Shown one piece after another: positions 34,535 to 43,384 of a stretch of DNA of 64,000 nucleotides. Within the stretch, counting starts at the first letter, position 1; each line of letters begins with the position of its first letter. Below the pieces are notes generated by a model, which ran no database searches, was not told where the DNA came from, and saw only the letters and a program-made list of their open reading frames with translations. Source of the stretch: JANXYW01 sp031400455 (GTDB taxonomy: Bacteria; Chloroflexota; Dehalococcoidia; DSTF01; JACRBR01); NCBI GenBank assembly GCA_031400455.1, contig JANNPX010000038.1:29832-93831 (forward strand), written 5' to 3'. The translations under genes and the position numbers were made by a program.

Positions 34535-34595
34535 TGGGCGTTCTCCTTCGACCGTCATGGTAGTAGCCCGTGGGGGTGGGCGCACGGTACGGGCG

Positions 34596-35438
34596 CTAGG
34601 ACACCATCTGCACGAGCAGCACCGCATAAATCGTCAGCCCGGCCGCCACGCGATAGTACACAAACGGCCTCAGGCTGTTGGTCTGGAGGAATCGCATCAG
34701 AAAGGCGATGCTGATGTAGCCGACGATTGCCGCCAGCAGGAATCCCGTCGCGAAGAACGCCGCGTCATCGCGGCCCAGCTTGCCATCGTTGAACTCCTGC
34801 ACGAGGTTCAACATCTGCTTGCCACCCCCGCCCGCGATCACCGGCGCCGATAGCAGAAACGCAAACCGCGCGGCGTCTGGACGCTGCACGCCGCGCAACA
34901 GCCCGGCCGAGATCGTCGAGCCCGAGCGCGACACGCCCGGCACCAGCGCGATCGCCTGTGCGAATCCGATGATCACGGCGTCGACCCACGTCAGCTCCTC
35001 GATGGCGCGCCGCCGCGCCGCGACGGCTTCCGCAATGAGGAACACACCGCTGAAGAGGATCAGCATCGTTGCCACGAGGAACGGCGACCGGAACGTGTCG
35101 TCGATCTTTGATTCGAACAGAAATCCGAGAACGGCGGCAGGGATCGTACCGAGCACGATCAACCAGGCGAGGCGCCCTTCCGGATCGGCGAGCGACCGCT
35201 CCGACACGGTGCGCAGAGCGCCTCCTGCAAGCCGCACCCACGCCATGCCGAAGAACGCCAGCAACGCGAGCAGCGTCCCCATGTGCAGTGCCGCGTCGAA
35301 CGAGAGGCCGTACCGGTCCTGGTCTACGTTGAGCAGTTTCTCGGTGATGATGAGGTGGCCCGTCGACGATACGGGCAGGAACTCCGTCAACCCCTGCACG
35401 ATGCCGAGGACGGCGGCTTTGAGCAAGTCTTCGACCAA
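34596..35438 (-). CDS. uppP: Undecaprenyl-diphosphatase UppP (BacA family)
   Basis: 280 aa integral membrane enzyme with the two UppP signatures: GLTEFLPVSSTGHLII near the N-terminus (conserved Glu and SSTGH) and PGVSRSGSTISAGLLRG in the second half. About eight transmembrane segments. It dephosphorylates undecaprenyl pyrophosphate on the outer face of the cytoplasmic membrane, recycling the lipid carrier for peptidoglycan and other surface glycans. Overexpression confers bacitracin resistance in other bacteria. Confidence 0.96.
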   Translation of the reverse strand: MVEDLLKAAVLGIVQGLTEFLPVSSTGHLIITEKLLNVDQDRYGLSFDAALHMGTLLALLAFFGMAWVRLAGGALRTVSERSLADPEGRLAWLIVLGTIPAAVLGFLFESKIDDTFRSPFLVATMLILFSGVFLIAEAVAARRRAIEELTWVDAVIIGFAQAIALVPGVSRSGSTISAGLLRGVQRPDAARFAFLLSAPVIAGGGGKQMLNLVQEFNDGKLGRDDAAFFATGFLLAAIVGYISIAFLMRFLQTNSLRPFVYYRVAAGLTIYAVLLVQMVS

Positions 35439-35627
35439 TCACGCCTCCGCAGATTCGCCGCCGCCTCACCCGTGGGCGCCAACACAGGGTAACAGGCATG
35501 CGTCATCAGTTCGCCTGTCGATAGTGTTGCGTGTCGGCGCCCAACGGTGCGAGCGCGTCAAGACAGGAGGGTGAGTCTACGGGAACGTCAGCGGGTGGGA
35601 CGCTCGGCGGAGATAGCCGACCACGGA

Positions 35628-36728
35628 TCAGCTCGGTCCGCCCAACCACGTGAAGTACTGACCGAGGTCGGGAAGCAGATCGGCAGAGCGCGACAGGAAC
35701 ACGACCCCGACGACGAGACTGAAGATCGCGGCGACCAGTCCCGCCGCCACGTAGATCCATTGACGCTTGCTCGCCGAGACGAAGCCGGTTGTGCTCATCA
35801 CCGTCACCATTGTGTTCGAAATCAGCAAACCGACCACGAACATAAGCAGGACGACGACGCTCGTTCCCTTCGAACTCGCGCCCGCGGCCGTGGCGATGAT
35901 CAGCGCCTGCGTGCCGGTCTCGGCGCCGACGCCGTGGATCGCGCCGATGCCGTAGGCGGTCTTCCAACCGTACTGGTCCGCAGCGTGGATGTGCGCGTGC
36001 TCGCGCTCGCCATTCAGCTTCGAACGCAGCCAGCCCCAACCGTTTCGGATGCCGGCAAACACCAGCATCCACCTACTGCGAAGATGGAACTCGCCGCCTC
36101 CGCGAAAGTAACGATAGATGGAGTAGAACAGGTACGCCGCCAGAACGATCAGCGTGACGCCGACGACGCGCTCCAGAAGAGGGTCGATCCACCCCGGCAG
36201 GATGGACGCTGCGAGGATCGCGATGAGCCCGAGGATCGTGACGACTGTTCCGTGGCCGAGCGCGTACATCGTGCCGAGCATCCACGGCCGCGACTGAGAC
36301 CGCACAAGGTCGTGATAGACACCGCTTTCGGGCGACGAAGACACGCCGCCCATCGTAAGCGTGGCGCCGCCCGCGCCAGCCGCGAAGACCGAGGCCATCA
36401 CCGGCGCGCGGCTCGCGACCGCGCGCTCCCGGACAGGCGCCGACTCGCGGTTCTCGTGTTCATGCGCGCCACGCCCGTGCGAGTGCACGCCGCCGCCGGG
36501 GTTGATCGAGTGGTCGCTCTCGTCCGTCAGCATGACGCCCGGCTCGTTCATCAGCCGCGCCTCGCGCGCTGTCGGAGGCGTCGCCGACGTGCTGGTGATG
36601 TCTGTGATCGCGGCGATGTGATCCCAGTCGATGCCGTGGCGGAACCCGAGGGCGAGCGCTCCGCCGATGAGGCTCAGAGACACACCACCAATCGAGAGGA
36701 TGACAACCTCAAATCCGGGCAGTGGCAT
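35628..36728 (-). CDS. NiCoT-family Ni2+/Co2+ transporter
   Basis: 366 aa polytopic membrane protein. The diagnostic NiCoT signature HX4DH is present as GFRHGIDWDHIAAITD in the first helices. A His-rich loop follows (SINPGGGVHSHGRGAHEHEN) that could bind metal, then the later signatures GTMYALGHGTVVTILG and AIHGVGAETGTQALIIATA. It would import nickel or cobalt with high affinity. Cobalt import fits the B12-dependent methylmalonyl-CoA genes at 49906-51264. It lies 18 bases downstream of a Fur-family regulator on the same strand. Confidence 0.88.
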   Translation of the reverse strand: MPLPGFEVVILSIGGVSLSLIGGALALGFRHGIDWDHIAAITDITSTSATPPTAREARLMNEPGVMLTDESDHSINPGGGVHSHGRGAHEHENRESAPVRERAVASRAPVMASVFAAGAGGATLTMGGVSSSPESGVYHDLVRSQSRPWMLGTMYALGHGTVVTILGLIAILAASILPGWIDPLLERVVGVTLIVLAAYLFYSIYRYFRGGGEFHLRSRWMLVFAGIRNGWGWLRSKLNGEREHAHIHAADQYGWKTAYGIGAIHGVGAETGTQALIIATAAGASSKGTSVVVLLMFVVGLLISNTMVTVMSTTGFVSASKRQWIYVAAGLVAAIFSLVVGVVFLSRSADLLPDLGQYFTWLGGPS

Positions 36729-36746
36729 CGCTACTTCCTCGAAATG

Positions 36747-37184
36747 TCAGTCGCTGATCAATTCGCGCTGGCAATCTTTGCACAGCCCGAAGATCGCGAA
36801 GTGATCCATGTCCGCGACGAACCCGATGTCGCGCGTGATCTGCGCGCCAAGCTGGTCCATGTAGTCCTGGTTCAACGAAGATACGGCGTCGCACTTCTTG
36901 CAGATCAAGTGGTGATGACGCTCGGTGCTCACCCACTCGAACGTCGCGTCGCCGCCGCCCATGTGCGTCTCCGACACGACGCCCAGATCCTTCAGCACGT
37001 TCAGCGTGCGATAGATCGTCGAAATATCGATGTACGGGTACGCGGCCTTCACGTTCTCGAAGATCGCGGACGCGCTGAGGTGACCGGGCGCGTGACGCAG
37101 CGACGTCAACACCATCATCCGCTGCGGTGTCATCTTATGTCCGGACTCCCGGAGCAGGTCGATGGTCTCGGTCTCGCAGCTCAT
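36747..37184 (-). CDS. Fur-family metalloregulator
   Basis: 145 aa from ATG 37184, which has GGGAG upstream. Winged-helix DNA-binding domain with MTPQRMMVLTSL and the recognition region DISTIYRTLNVLKDLGVV. The C-terminal half has the metal-binding WVSTERHHHLICKKCD and GLCKDCQRELI, that is two CxxC pairs for structural zinc plus the histidine cluster. It could be a Fur, Zur, Nur or PerR type. Its operon with a NiCoT transporter favours nickel or cobalt sensing. Confidence 0.9.
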   Translation of the reverse strand: MSCETETIDLLRESGHKMTPQRMMVLTSLRHAPGHLSASAIFENVKAAYPYIDISTIYRTLNVLKDLGVVSETHMGGGDATFEWVSTERHHHLICKKCDAVSSLNQDYMDQLGAQITRDIGFVADMDHFAIFGLCKDCQRELISD

Positions 37185-37386
37185 GCCAACTCCCGTTGTT
37201 GCCACTAGTTGCGTTTACGATACTCGACACCTAAGAGATCGCGCAAGACGATTCGGCAGTCGCTCAGGATCGAATCTGGGCCTATCGAGACGGGCGAGGA
37301 CACCGGCGGCCCGCCGCCAACCGGGGAGACTGGGACGCGTGGGCGGTCAGGCGCGTCCAAACCGGTACTGTGCCGGCCGGTGCGGC

Positions 37387-37602
37387 TTATCGGGCCACCC
37401 ACGGGCGCTTCATGTAGAAGCCACCTTCAAGCTCGTCAAGCATCTGGTCGAGGCGGCGCTGTACCGTCTCGGAGCGTTGGGCGCGCAGGATGCGGCGCAC
37501 GTAATGCTCTTGTTGAGCTATCGATCGTTGGCCAAAGGCATCGATCAACCCGCGCGATTCGAGCGCAGTTCTGACGAAGTCGGGAAGTGCGCCGTCCACC
37601 AT
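37387..37602 (-). CDS. Small YdeI/OmpD-associated (OmdA-type) domain protein
   Basis: 71 aa from ATG 37602, which has GAGG upstream. The whole protein matches the C-terminal helical domain of YdeI/OmdA-type proteins: LPDFVRTALESRGLIDAFGQ, then QQEHYVRRILRAQRSETVQR, RRLDQMLDELEGG. In most relatives this domain is the tail of a ~190-aa protein; here it stands alone. It lies 38 bases downstream of the EstB-like gene on the same strand. Function of the family is unclear. Confidence 0.72.
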   Translation of the reverse strand: MVDGALPDFVRTALESRGLIDAFGQRSIAQQEHYVRRILRAQRSETVQRRLDQMLDELEGGFYMKRPWVAR

Positions 37603-37640
37603 CTCGCCTCGCGCCTCCCGTTTCCAACTACCATTCGGCG

Positions 37641-38843
37641 CTACCCCAGCGCCTCGCAGCAAGCGCGCGCAGCGCCGGCGAGCGCCGCCGTCCGCCCGTA
37701 CCCGATGAGGTCCATCGCGAGCGCATTCGTCGTGAACCCGAACGCCATCTCGATCTCCGGATCGCACAGGCCGATCGAGCCGCCGAGGCCCGCGTGCCCG
37801 AACGATGTGACGCGAGGGCCTTGCGGCCAGCCCTCCGTGCCGCCGGTCATGTACCCCATCGCCCAGCCGATCGGCATGACGAGGATGCGATCCGGGCGGT
37901 ACGTCTGCTGCTTCGACATTGTGCGCACCGTCGCGTCGCTCATCAGCCGGACGCCATCCAGTTCGCCGTAGTTGCCGAGACACGCGTACACACGCGCCAG
38001 CGCGCGCGCCGTCATGATGCCGCTCACAGCCGGTACTTCCGCGCGATGCCCCGCTGGCGTGTCGAGCGAATCCTCGCGCGGCGCACCGTCCGGCGACATG
38101 CCCATCGCCCGCGCGCGCAGTGTTGTATCGGCGCTCTGAGTCGCCTGCGCTTCCTGGAACTGCTTGATCATCTCCGGCGTTATGGTCATGCGATTCTTGA
38201 GCTTGGCGATGCGCGGCTCCACGCTCTCCGGCGCGCCGATGAACATCTCGTCCGCGATGCCGAGCGGTGTGCAGACTTCGTCGCGCAGAAACGCGCCGAT
38301 GCTCTTGCCGCTCGCCCGCCGCACCACCTCACCGACTAGGAAGCCGAACGTCAGCGCGTGGTAGCCGCTCTCCTCGCCCGGCACCCAGGCCGGCGCCTGT
38401 TTCTCGAGTGCGTGGATCACGCGCTCCCAGTCGAACAGATCCGCGCCGTACATCCCTTCCGGCACCGACGTCATGCCCGCCTGGTGGGTCAACAGATGAA
38501 AGACTGTGATCTTCTCCTTGCCGTTCTGCGCGAACTCCGGCCAGTACTTCGCAACCGGCGCCTGGTAGTCGACGATCCCGCGATCCGCGAGCACGTGGAT
38601 GCATGTCGCCGTCAGACCCTTCGTGGTGGAATACGAGACCGCCATGGTGTCCCGCTCCCACGGCTTCTTCGTGTCCTCGTTCGCCAGCCCGCCCCACACG
38701 TCGACGACCTTGCGCCCGTGGTGGTACACGCTGACACCCGCGCCGATGTGTTCGCCCTTCGCGAACTGCTCCTCGAGCAGATCCCGCAGCGCCTCAAACC
38801 CCGGCTCGATCGTCCCCTGAACCTGCGCCTGCTCAACCGTCAT
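37641..38843 (-). CDS. EstB-like serine hydrolase (class C beta-lactamase family)
   Basis: 400 aa from ATG 38843, which has GGAGGTG eight bases upstream. The catalytic SxxK is YSTTKGL, the tyrosine is in EESGYHALTFGFLVGEVV, and the third element is FGHAGLGGSIG in place of KTG, as in EstB/LovD-type esterases and acyltransferases. LLTHQAGMTSVP is the family's conserved loop. No signal peptide, so it acts in the cytoplasm. It is a distant paralog of the gene at 33326. Confidence 0.88.
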   Translation of the reverse strand: MTVEQAQVQGTIEPGFEALRDLLEEQFAKGEHIGAGVSVYHHGRKVVDVWGGLANEDTKKPWERDTMAVSYSTTKGLTATCIHVLADRGIVDYQAPVAKYWPEFAQNGKEKITVFHLLTHQAGMTSVPEGMYGADLFDWERVIHALEKQAPAWVPGEESGYHALTFGFLVGEVVRRASGKSIGAFLRDEVCTPLGIADEMFIGAPESVEPRIAKLKNRMTITPEMIKQFQEAQATQSADTTLRARAMGMSPDGAPREDSLDTPAGHRAEVPAVSGIMTARALARVYACLGNYGELDGVRLMSDATVRTMSKQQTYRPDRILVMPIGWAMGYMTGGTEGWPQGPRVTSFGHAGLGGSIGLCDPEIEMAFGFTTNALAMDLIGYGRTAALAGAARACCEALG

Positions 38844-39018
38844 CGCGCTGCACCTCCATCGGGCGCACAACCGTGCGCCCCAACTGCTGCGGGTAGGCCC
38901 ACATTGTCCTCCTGACCCTGCCAGAACCGCAACCCCATGCTGGTGGGACTACCGGAATCGCAATGCCGACCGGAGCGAGTGGACTCGAGTGAAGTCGCCG
39001 AAACCCCAGCGATCCGTC

Positions 39019-39090
39019 GTGCTCCTTCGTGTCCTTTATGGTTCCCCGTCATCTGCGAAATCTGTGTAATCTGCGGTTCCCAGACGACCG
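39019..39090. repeat. Intergenic repeat of the 'CTTCGTGTCC...TCTGCGAAATCTG' kind
   Basis: Contains CTCCTTCGTGTCCTTTATGG and CTGCGAAATCTGTGTAATCTG, phrases that recur as dispersed noncoding repeats in many large bacterial genomes. A related fragment (CCTTCGTGCCCTTCGTGTC) is at 52255-52275. It forms the leader of the SDR gene. Confidence 0.55.
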
Positions 39091-39107
39091 AAGACCGGAG
39101 ACCAACT

Positions 39108-39875
39108 ATGCGCCTCGAAGGCAAGACAGCACTGATCACCGGCGCCGGCAGCGGCATGGGCCGCATCGCGTGTGAACTCTTCGCCCGCGAAGGCGCGAAC
39201 ATCATCGCCACGGACATCTCGCTAGAGGGGCTCGACGACACGGCGGAGCTCGTAACGAAGGCGGCGCACGGCAACACCCTCGCGCTCTCCGGCGACGTCT
39301 CGAACGCCGCCGATGTCGAATCGTGGGTGCGGGCGGGCGTCGAGAAGTTCGGCGCGTTGCACATCCTCTACAACAACGCCGGCATCTTCCCCGACGCCGA
39401 CAAGAGCGTGCTCGACATGGACGAGGAGACGTACCGCCGCACGATGGACGTCAACCTCAAGGGCGTCATGCTCTGCTGCAAGTACGGCATCCCCGAGATC
39501 ATCCGCGCCGGTGGCGGATCGGTGGTGAACGTCGCATCGTTCGTCGCGCTCGTCGGCTGCACCGTGCCGCAGGACGCCTACACCGCCAGCAAGGGCGCCG
39601 TGCTCGCGCTGACGAAGTCGCTCGCCGTGCAGTTCGGCCCGCAGCACGTGCGCGTCAACGCCATCTGCCCCGGCCCGATCCTCACGCCGCTGCTCGCCGA
39701 TCTCTTCCCGACGCAGGAAGAGAAGATGAAGCGCCTCAACCGCATCCCCCTCGGCCGCTTCGGCCTGCCGGAAGACATCGTCTACGCCGCCCTCTACCTG
39801 GCCTCCGACGAGTCGTCATGGACGACCGGCACGGAGTTCGTAGTAGACGGCGGAATCACCGTCAACTATTTCTGA
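39108..39875 (+). CDS. Short-chain dehydrogenase/reductase (SDR)
   Basis: 255 aa from ATG 39108, which has GGAG upstream; the longer frame runs through an intergenic repeat. Classical SDR: cofactor loop TGAGSGMGR, the NNAG motif (YNNAGIF), catalytic Ser in VNVASFVALVG, and YTASKGAVLALTKS (YxxxK). VRVNAICPGPILTPL and the C-terminal FVVDGGITVNYF are typical. An acidic residue at the end of beta-2 (TDISL) favours NAD(H). Substrate unknown. Its stop overlaps the start of a truncated hydrolase frame. Confidence 0.92.
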   Translation: MRLEGKTALITGAGSGMGRIACELFAREGANIIATDISLEGLDDTAELVTKAAHGNTLALSGDVSNAADVESWVRAGVEKFGALHILYNNAGIFPDADKSVLDMDEETYRRTMDVNLKGVMLCCKYGIPEIIRAGGGSVVNVASFVALVGCTVPQDAYTASKGAVLALTKSLAVQFGPQHVRVNAICPGPILTPLLADLFPTQEEKMKRLNRIPLGRFGLPEDIVYAALYLASDESSWTTGTEFVVDGGITVNYF

Positions 39876-39988
39876 TGCCCTTCATCGAAACTCCACTCCA
39901 CACCTACTACGAACGCGCCAGCAGCAGCACCGGCGGCGGTTCATTCGCGGCGTCGTGCGGGTCCGAGTTGCGGCTGAGGGTTGGCTAG
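39875..39988 (+). pseudogene. Truncated 5' end of an alpha/beta-hydrolase gene
   Basis: ATG overlaps the SDR stop by one base (TGATG) and encodes MPFIETPLHTYYERASSSTG before ending at TAG 39986-39988. The first ~15 residues nearly match the start of the intact hydrolase at 40559 (MPFVETPLRTYYERAGNG). After that the similarity stops. This looks like the original 5' end of the hydrolase gene left behind when a segment carrying the HTH gene came in, or a partial duplication. Confidence 0.75.
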
Positions 39989-40498
39989 ATGACGAACGCA
40001 ACCTTCGATAGGCACGCGCTTCAGAGAGCGCTCGACGAGAAGCGTCGCAAGGATGGATTGAGTTGGGCCGCGGCGACGCGCGAGATAAACGCGCGTTTCA
40101 AGGACGTACTGGGCCACAAAACGATCGCATCCTCAACCATCACCGGTCTAGGACTCGAGGCCGATGGCATCCTGCAAATGCTGATGTGGCTCCAGCGAAC
40201 CCCGGAGAGCTTTGTCCCGGGCTTTCGACATCCCGACGAGGAGCAGTATCGACTGCCGGAGCTAGACTCGACCCACATCCTGAGAGTGGACACAACGTCG
40301 ATGTACGCTGCGCTCAACCTTGAACGCCTCGCACGAGGTCTTAATTGGAAGGATTTGGCCGGGGCATTCGAGATTGGAAGCACGAGTCCACTCACTGGCC
40401 TGGCGAAAGGCGGCCGCACCAGCATTACGATGCTGACGTTGGTCGCGGGTTGGTTGGATAAGCCGTGTGTTGCCTTTACGCGCGTGTCGATCTGGTAA
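39989..40498 (+). CDS. Protein with two HTH-like halves, possible DNA-binding protein
   Basis: 169 aa. Its ATG follows the TAG of the truncated hydrolase frame directly. Two internal halves look alike: LQRALDEKRRKDGLSWAAAT with SSTITGLGL and LQMLMWLQ, and LNLERLARGLNWKDLAGAF with SPLTGLAKGG and MLTLVAGWL. Each resembles an XRE-type helix-turn-helix. The region is visibly less GC-rich than its neighbours, and it separates a hydrolase gene fragment from an intact copy, so recent acquisition is likely. Could be a small regulator; no partner toxin was found. Confidence 0.65.
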   Translation: MTNATFDRHALQRALDEKRRKDGLSWAAATREINARFKDVLGHKTIASSTITGLGLEADGILQMLMWLQRTPESFVPGFRHPDEEQYRLPELDSTHILRVDTTSMYAALNLERLARGLNWKDLAGAFEIGSTSPLTGLAKGGRTSITMLTLVAGWLDKPCVAFTRVSIW

Positions 40499-40558
40499 TC
40501 CTCATGACATCGAAATTCAACACGCAGCCGTCGCGCACCCGAGGGTAGAATCTAACCA

Positions 40559-41359
40559 ATGCCGTTCGTCGAAACGCCACTCCGCACCTACTACGAACGC
40601 GCCGGCAACGGCCCGCGCCTCCTCTACATCAGCGGCACCGGCGGCGACCTCCGCGCGAAGCCTTCCGTCTTCGACGGGCCGCTCGCGCAGCATTTCGAGC
40701 TGCTGGCGTACGACCAGCGCGGCCTCGGACAGACAGCGGTGCCCGACGGTCCGTACACGATGCAGGACTACGCGGACGACGCGGCGGCCTTGCTCGATGC
40801 GCTCGGCTGGGATCGATGCCTCGTGCTGGGCGTGTCGTTCGGCGGCATGGTCGCGCAGGAGTTCGCGCTACGCCATCCCGCGCGCGTCGATCGCATGGTG
40901 CTGGCGTGCACGTCCGCGGGCGGCGCCGGCAGCGCGTCGTACCCGCTGCACGAACTGGCGGATCTCTCCGTCGAAGAGCGCGCTCGCCGCACGCTCCGCA
41001 TCGCCGACACGCGCTTCACCGCGATCGAACGCGACAACCCGGAGCGATTCGAGAAGATGCTTACGTACACGATCGCCGGCGACGCCATCGGCGCTGACAA
41101 CCCCGATCGAGCGAAGGGCCGCGCGCTCCAGCTAGAAGCGCGCCGACACCACGACACGTTCGACCGCCTGCCGTCGCTGACGATGCCGGTGTACATCTGC
41201 GGCGGCCGCTACGACGGCATCGCCCCGCCTGCCAACCTCGAAGCGCTGCACGCACAGATCCGCAACTCGCGACTAGAGTTCTTCGAAGGCGGCCACGCGT
41301 TCATGCTGCAAGATCGCGCCGCCTTCCCGCGCATCACGGAGTGGCTGCTCGGCGACTAG
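40559..41359 (+). CDS. Alpha/beta-fold hydrolase
   Basis: 266 aa. Nucleophile elbow GVSFGGMVAQEFALRHP (Ser), acid in GGRYDGIAPPANL (Asp) and base in FFEGGHAFMLQD (His) give a complete catalytic triad. LLYISGTGGDLR is the oxyanion-hole region and YDQRGLGQT follows strand 4. It would cleave an ester, lactone or similar small substrate. Its 3' end overlaps the convergent metallopeptidase by four bases. Its first 15 codons are duplicated at 39875. Confidence 0.9.
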   Translation: MPFVETPLRTYYERAGNGPRLLYISGTGGDLRAKPSVFDGPLAQHFELLAYDQRGLGQTAVPDGPYTMQDYADDAAALLDALGWDRCLVLGVSFGGMVAQEFALRHPARVDRMVLACTSAGGAGSASYPLHELADLSVEERARRTLRIADTRFTAIERDNPERFEKMLTYTIAGDAIGADNPDRAKGRALQLEARRHHDTFDRLPSLTMPVYICGGRYDGIAPPANLEALHAQIRNSRLEFFEGGHAFMLQDRAAFPRITEWLLGD

Positions 41360-42252
41360 AGGTCGCTCGAGAACGTGTTGCAGTCCCCCGCATCCCCGTT
41401 CTCGTACCCGCGATTGAACCACTCCACGCGCTGCTCCGACGATCCGTGCGTCCACGTCTCCGGGTTCGTGCGCCCGGTCGCCTGCTTCTGCAACCGATCG
41501 TCGCCGACTGCGGCGGCGGCGCCGAACCCCTCCTCGAGATCGCCTTCTTCGAGCAGCCCGCGCTCGTACGTGGAGAATGCCCACACGCCCGCGAGGCAAT
41601 CCGCTTGCAACTCCTGCTTCACCGACAATTCGTTCTCCTGATCGGGGTTCCGCGCCGTCTCCGACCGCACGCTGTCGCTGACGCCCGTCAGGAACTGCAC
41701 GTGATGCCCCAGTTCGTGCGCGATTACGTAGGCCTGCGCGAAGTCTCCCGGCGCGCCGAATCGGCGGCTCAGCTCGCGGAAGAACTCCAGATCGATGTAC
41801 ACCGTCTCGTCCGCCGAACAGTAGAACGGCCCGACGGCCGAGCTGGCGCTGCCGCAGCCCGATCGCGTGGCGTCGGTGAACAGCACGAGCCGCGCCGGGT
41901 CGTACGTGCTCTCGCCCTGCTGGAACTGCGCTTCCCAGAAGTCCTGGATGTCGTCCAGCACGAACGACACGAAGTCCACGAGCCCCGCGTCCGGATCCGT
42001 CGCGGGGTCCGGCGGCTCACCGACGGCAGCCGGCGCCTGCGGCAACTGCTGCAGGACGCTCCCCGGATCGAATCCGCCACCACCGCCGCCGAGCTGCCCG
42101 CTCAGCAGCGTCAGCACGATCACCAGGATCAGCCCGCCGATACCGCCGCCGGCCACCCCCATCGGCAGCCCGACGCCGCTCCGCGTACTCCCGCCCGCAG
42201 AGCGCTGATCATCAAGATTCCCGCTCCGCCGCCTCGGCAAACTGATCTTCAT
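41356..42252 (-). CDS. Neutral zinc metallopeptidase (YpfJ/PF04228 type), membrane-anchored
   Basis: 298 aa. A basic N-terminus is followed by one transmembrane helix (~30-52) and a Gly/Pro linker, so the catalytic domain should be outside. The zincin motif AYVIAHELGHHVQ and, downstream, the third ligand region QELQADCLAGVWAFS are the hallmarks of this family. ADETVYIDLEFF precedes it. The C-terminal HGSSEQRVEWFNRGYENGD is also conserved in the family. Substrates are unknown. Confidence 0.92.
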   Translation of the reverse strand: MKISLPRRRSGNLDDQRSAGGSTRSGVGLPMGVAGGGIGGLILVIVLTLLSGQLGGGGGGFDPGSVLQQLPQAPAAVGEPPDPATDPDAGLVDFVSFVLDDIQDFWEAQFQQGESTYDPARLVLFTDATRSGCGSASSAVGPFYCSADETVYIDLEFFRELSRRFGAPGDFAQAYVIAHELGHHVQFLTGVSDSVRSETARNPDQENELSVKQELQADCLAGVWAFSTYERGLLEEGDLEEGFGAAAAVGDDRLQKQATGRTNPETWTHGSSEQRVEWFNRGYENGDAGDCNTFSSDL

Positions 42253-42430
42253 ACCGTCATCTCCATCGCAATATCCATTGCGAATAGTACGCTCGCCACT
42301 AAGCCAGAGTTATTACGAAACCGCGACAAACGCGCGACCTCCAACGCGCCGTCCTCTGCCCTACTCGGTCAGCCGACACGAACCTCAACCGTGGTAACAT
42401 CTTCCACCAAGGCTCATCGACGAGGTACCC

Positions 42431-43348
42431 ATGACGATCCCTGACTATCAAACTCTGATGCTGCCGCTCATGGAGGTCGCAAGCGACGGCGCCGAGCACC
42501 GAATGTCAGAGGCGGTCGAGGCACTCGCCGAGCGCTTCCGGCTGACGCCCGCCGAACGGGAGACGTTACTTCCGAGCGGTCGTCAGACCACAATCGCCAA
42601 CCGCATCGGCTGGAGTAAAACCTATTTGGCTAAGGCGGGGCTCCTGGACGGGTCGAAGCGCGGCGTGTTTCGCATCACCGATCGAGGACGCGAAGTAATC
42701 CAACGAAGCCCGCCACGAATCGACGTCAAGTTCCTCAAGCAGTTTCCCGGGTTTGAGGAGTTCCGCACGTCGACGCGCGAACGGCCAACGGCTGACGCTC
42801 CCGCAGCGAACACGGAACAAGCGCAAACGCCTGAAGAACTGTTGTTGGACAGCTACGAGCGACTGAAGTCGCGGCTCTCCGATGACCTGCTCGCGCGCGT
42901 CCATCAAGTCTCACCCGCACGGTTCGAGTCGATTGTCCTCGATGTCCTCTTGGCGATGGGTTACGGCGGATCACGTCCCGACGCCGGACGAGCTGTGGGT
43001 CGCAGCGGGGACGGCGGCATCGACGGCCTGATAAACGAGGATCCGCTTGGGCTTGATGTGGTGTACATCCAGGCGAAGAGGTGGGAGGGCGTCGTCGGAC
43101 GACCTGTTGTCCAAGCCTTCGTGGGCAGCCTCGAAGGTCACCGCTCCAGAAAAGGTGTCCTTATCACCACGTCGTCGTTCACAGCCGACGCAACGCAGTA
43201 CGTGGGCATGATCGACAAGAAGGTCATCCTCATCGATGGATCTCGCCTCGCACAGCTAATGATCGAGCTCGGCGTCGGTGTGACTGTCGAGCAAACGTAT
43301 CTCGTCAAGCGACTCGATCTGGATTACTACGACGATCAAGATGTGTAG
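42431..43348 (+). CDS. mrr: Mrr-type restriction endonuclease
   Basis: 305 aa. Residues ~1-95 are an Mrr N-terminal winged-helix domain (MLPLMEVASDGAEHRMSEAV, then LPSGRQTTIANRIGWSKTYL). Residues ~155-290 are the PD-(D/E)xK catalytic domain: RFESIVLDVLLAMGYGG, GRSGDGGIDGLI (Asp), VVYIQAKRW (QxK) and KGVLITTSSFTADA. Mrr proteins cut methylated DNA as type IV restriction enzymes. No methylase is adjacent, as expected for type IV. It lies between the metallopeptidase and mutS2 without other defence genes. Confidence 0.92.
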   Translation: MTIPDYQTLMLPLMEVASDGAEHRMSEAVEALAERFRLTPAERETLLPSGRQTTIANRIGWSKTYLAKAGLLDGSKRGVFRITDRGREVIQRSPPRIDVKFLKQFPGFEEFRTSTRERPTADAPAANTEQAQTPEELLLDSYERLKSRLSDDLLARVHQVSPARFESIVLDVLLAMGYGGSRPDAGRAVGRSGDGGIDGLINEDPLGLDVVYIQAKRWEGVVGRPVVQAFVGSLEGHRSRKGVLITTSSFTADATQYVGMIDKKVILIDGSRLAQLMIELGVGVTVEQTYLVKRLDLDYYDDQDV

Positions 43349-43384
43349 CGTTCGTCCTAGCGGTTAACAGCTACACTGCCCCAC

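Noticed and set aside
37196..37225. Fur box ahead of the Fur-NiCoT operon
   Set aside because: GTTGCCACTAGTTGC is a short direct repeat rather than an inverted repeat; no 7-1-7 type palindrome was found.
39989..40498. Toxin-antitoxin module around the HTH gene
   Set aside because: No toxin-like partner on either strand beside it; the flanking frame is a hydrolase fragment.
42431..43348. Mrr as part of a larger defence island
   Set aside because: Neighbours are a metallopeptidase and mutS2; no methylase, helicase or other defence genes are adjacent.
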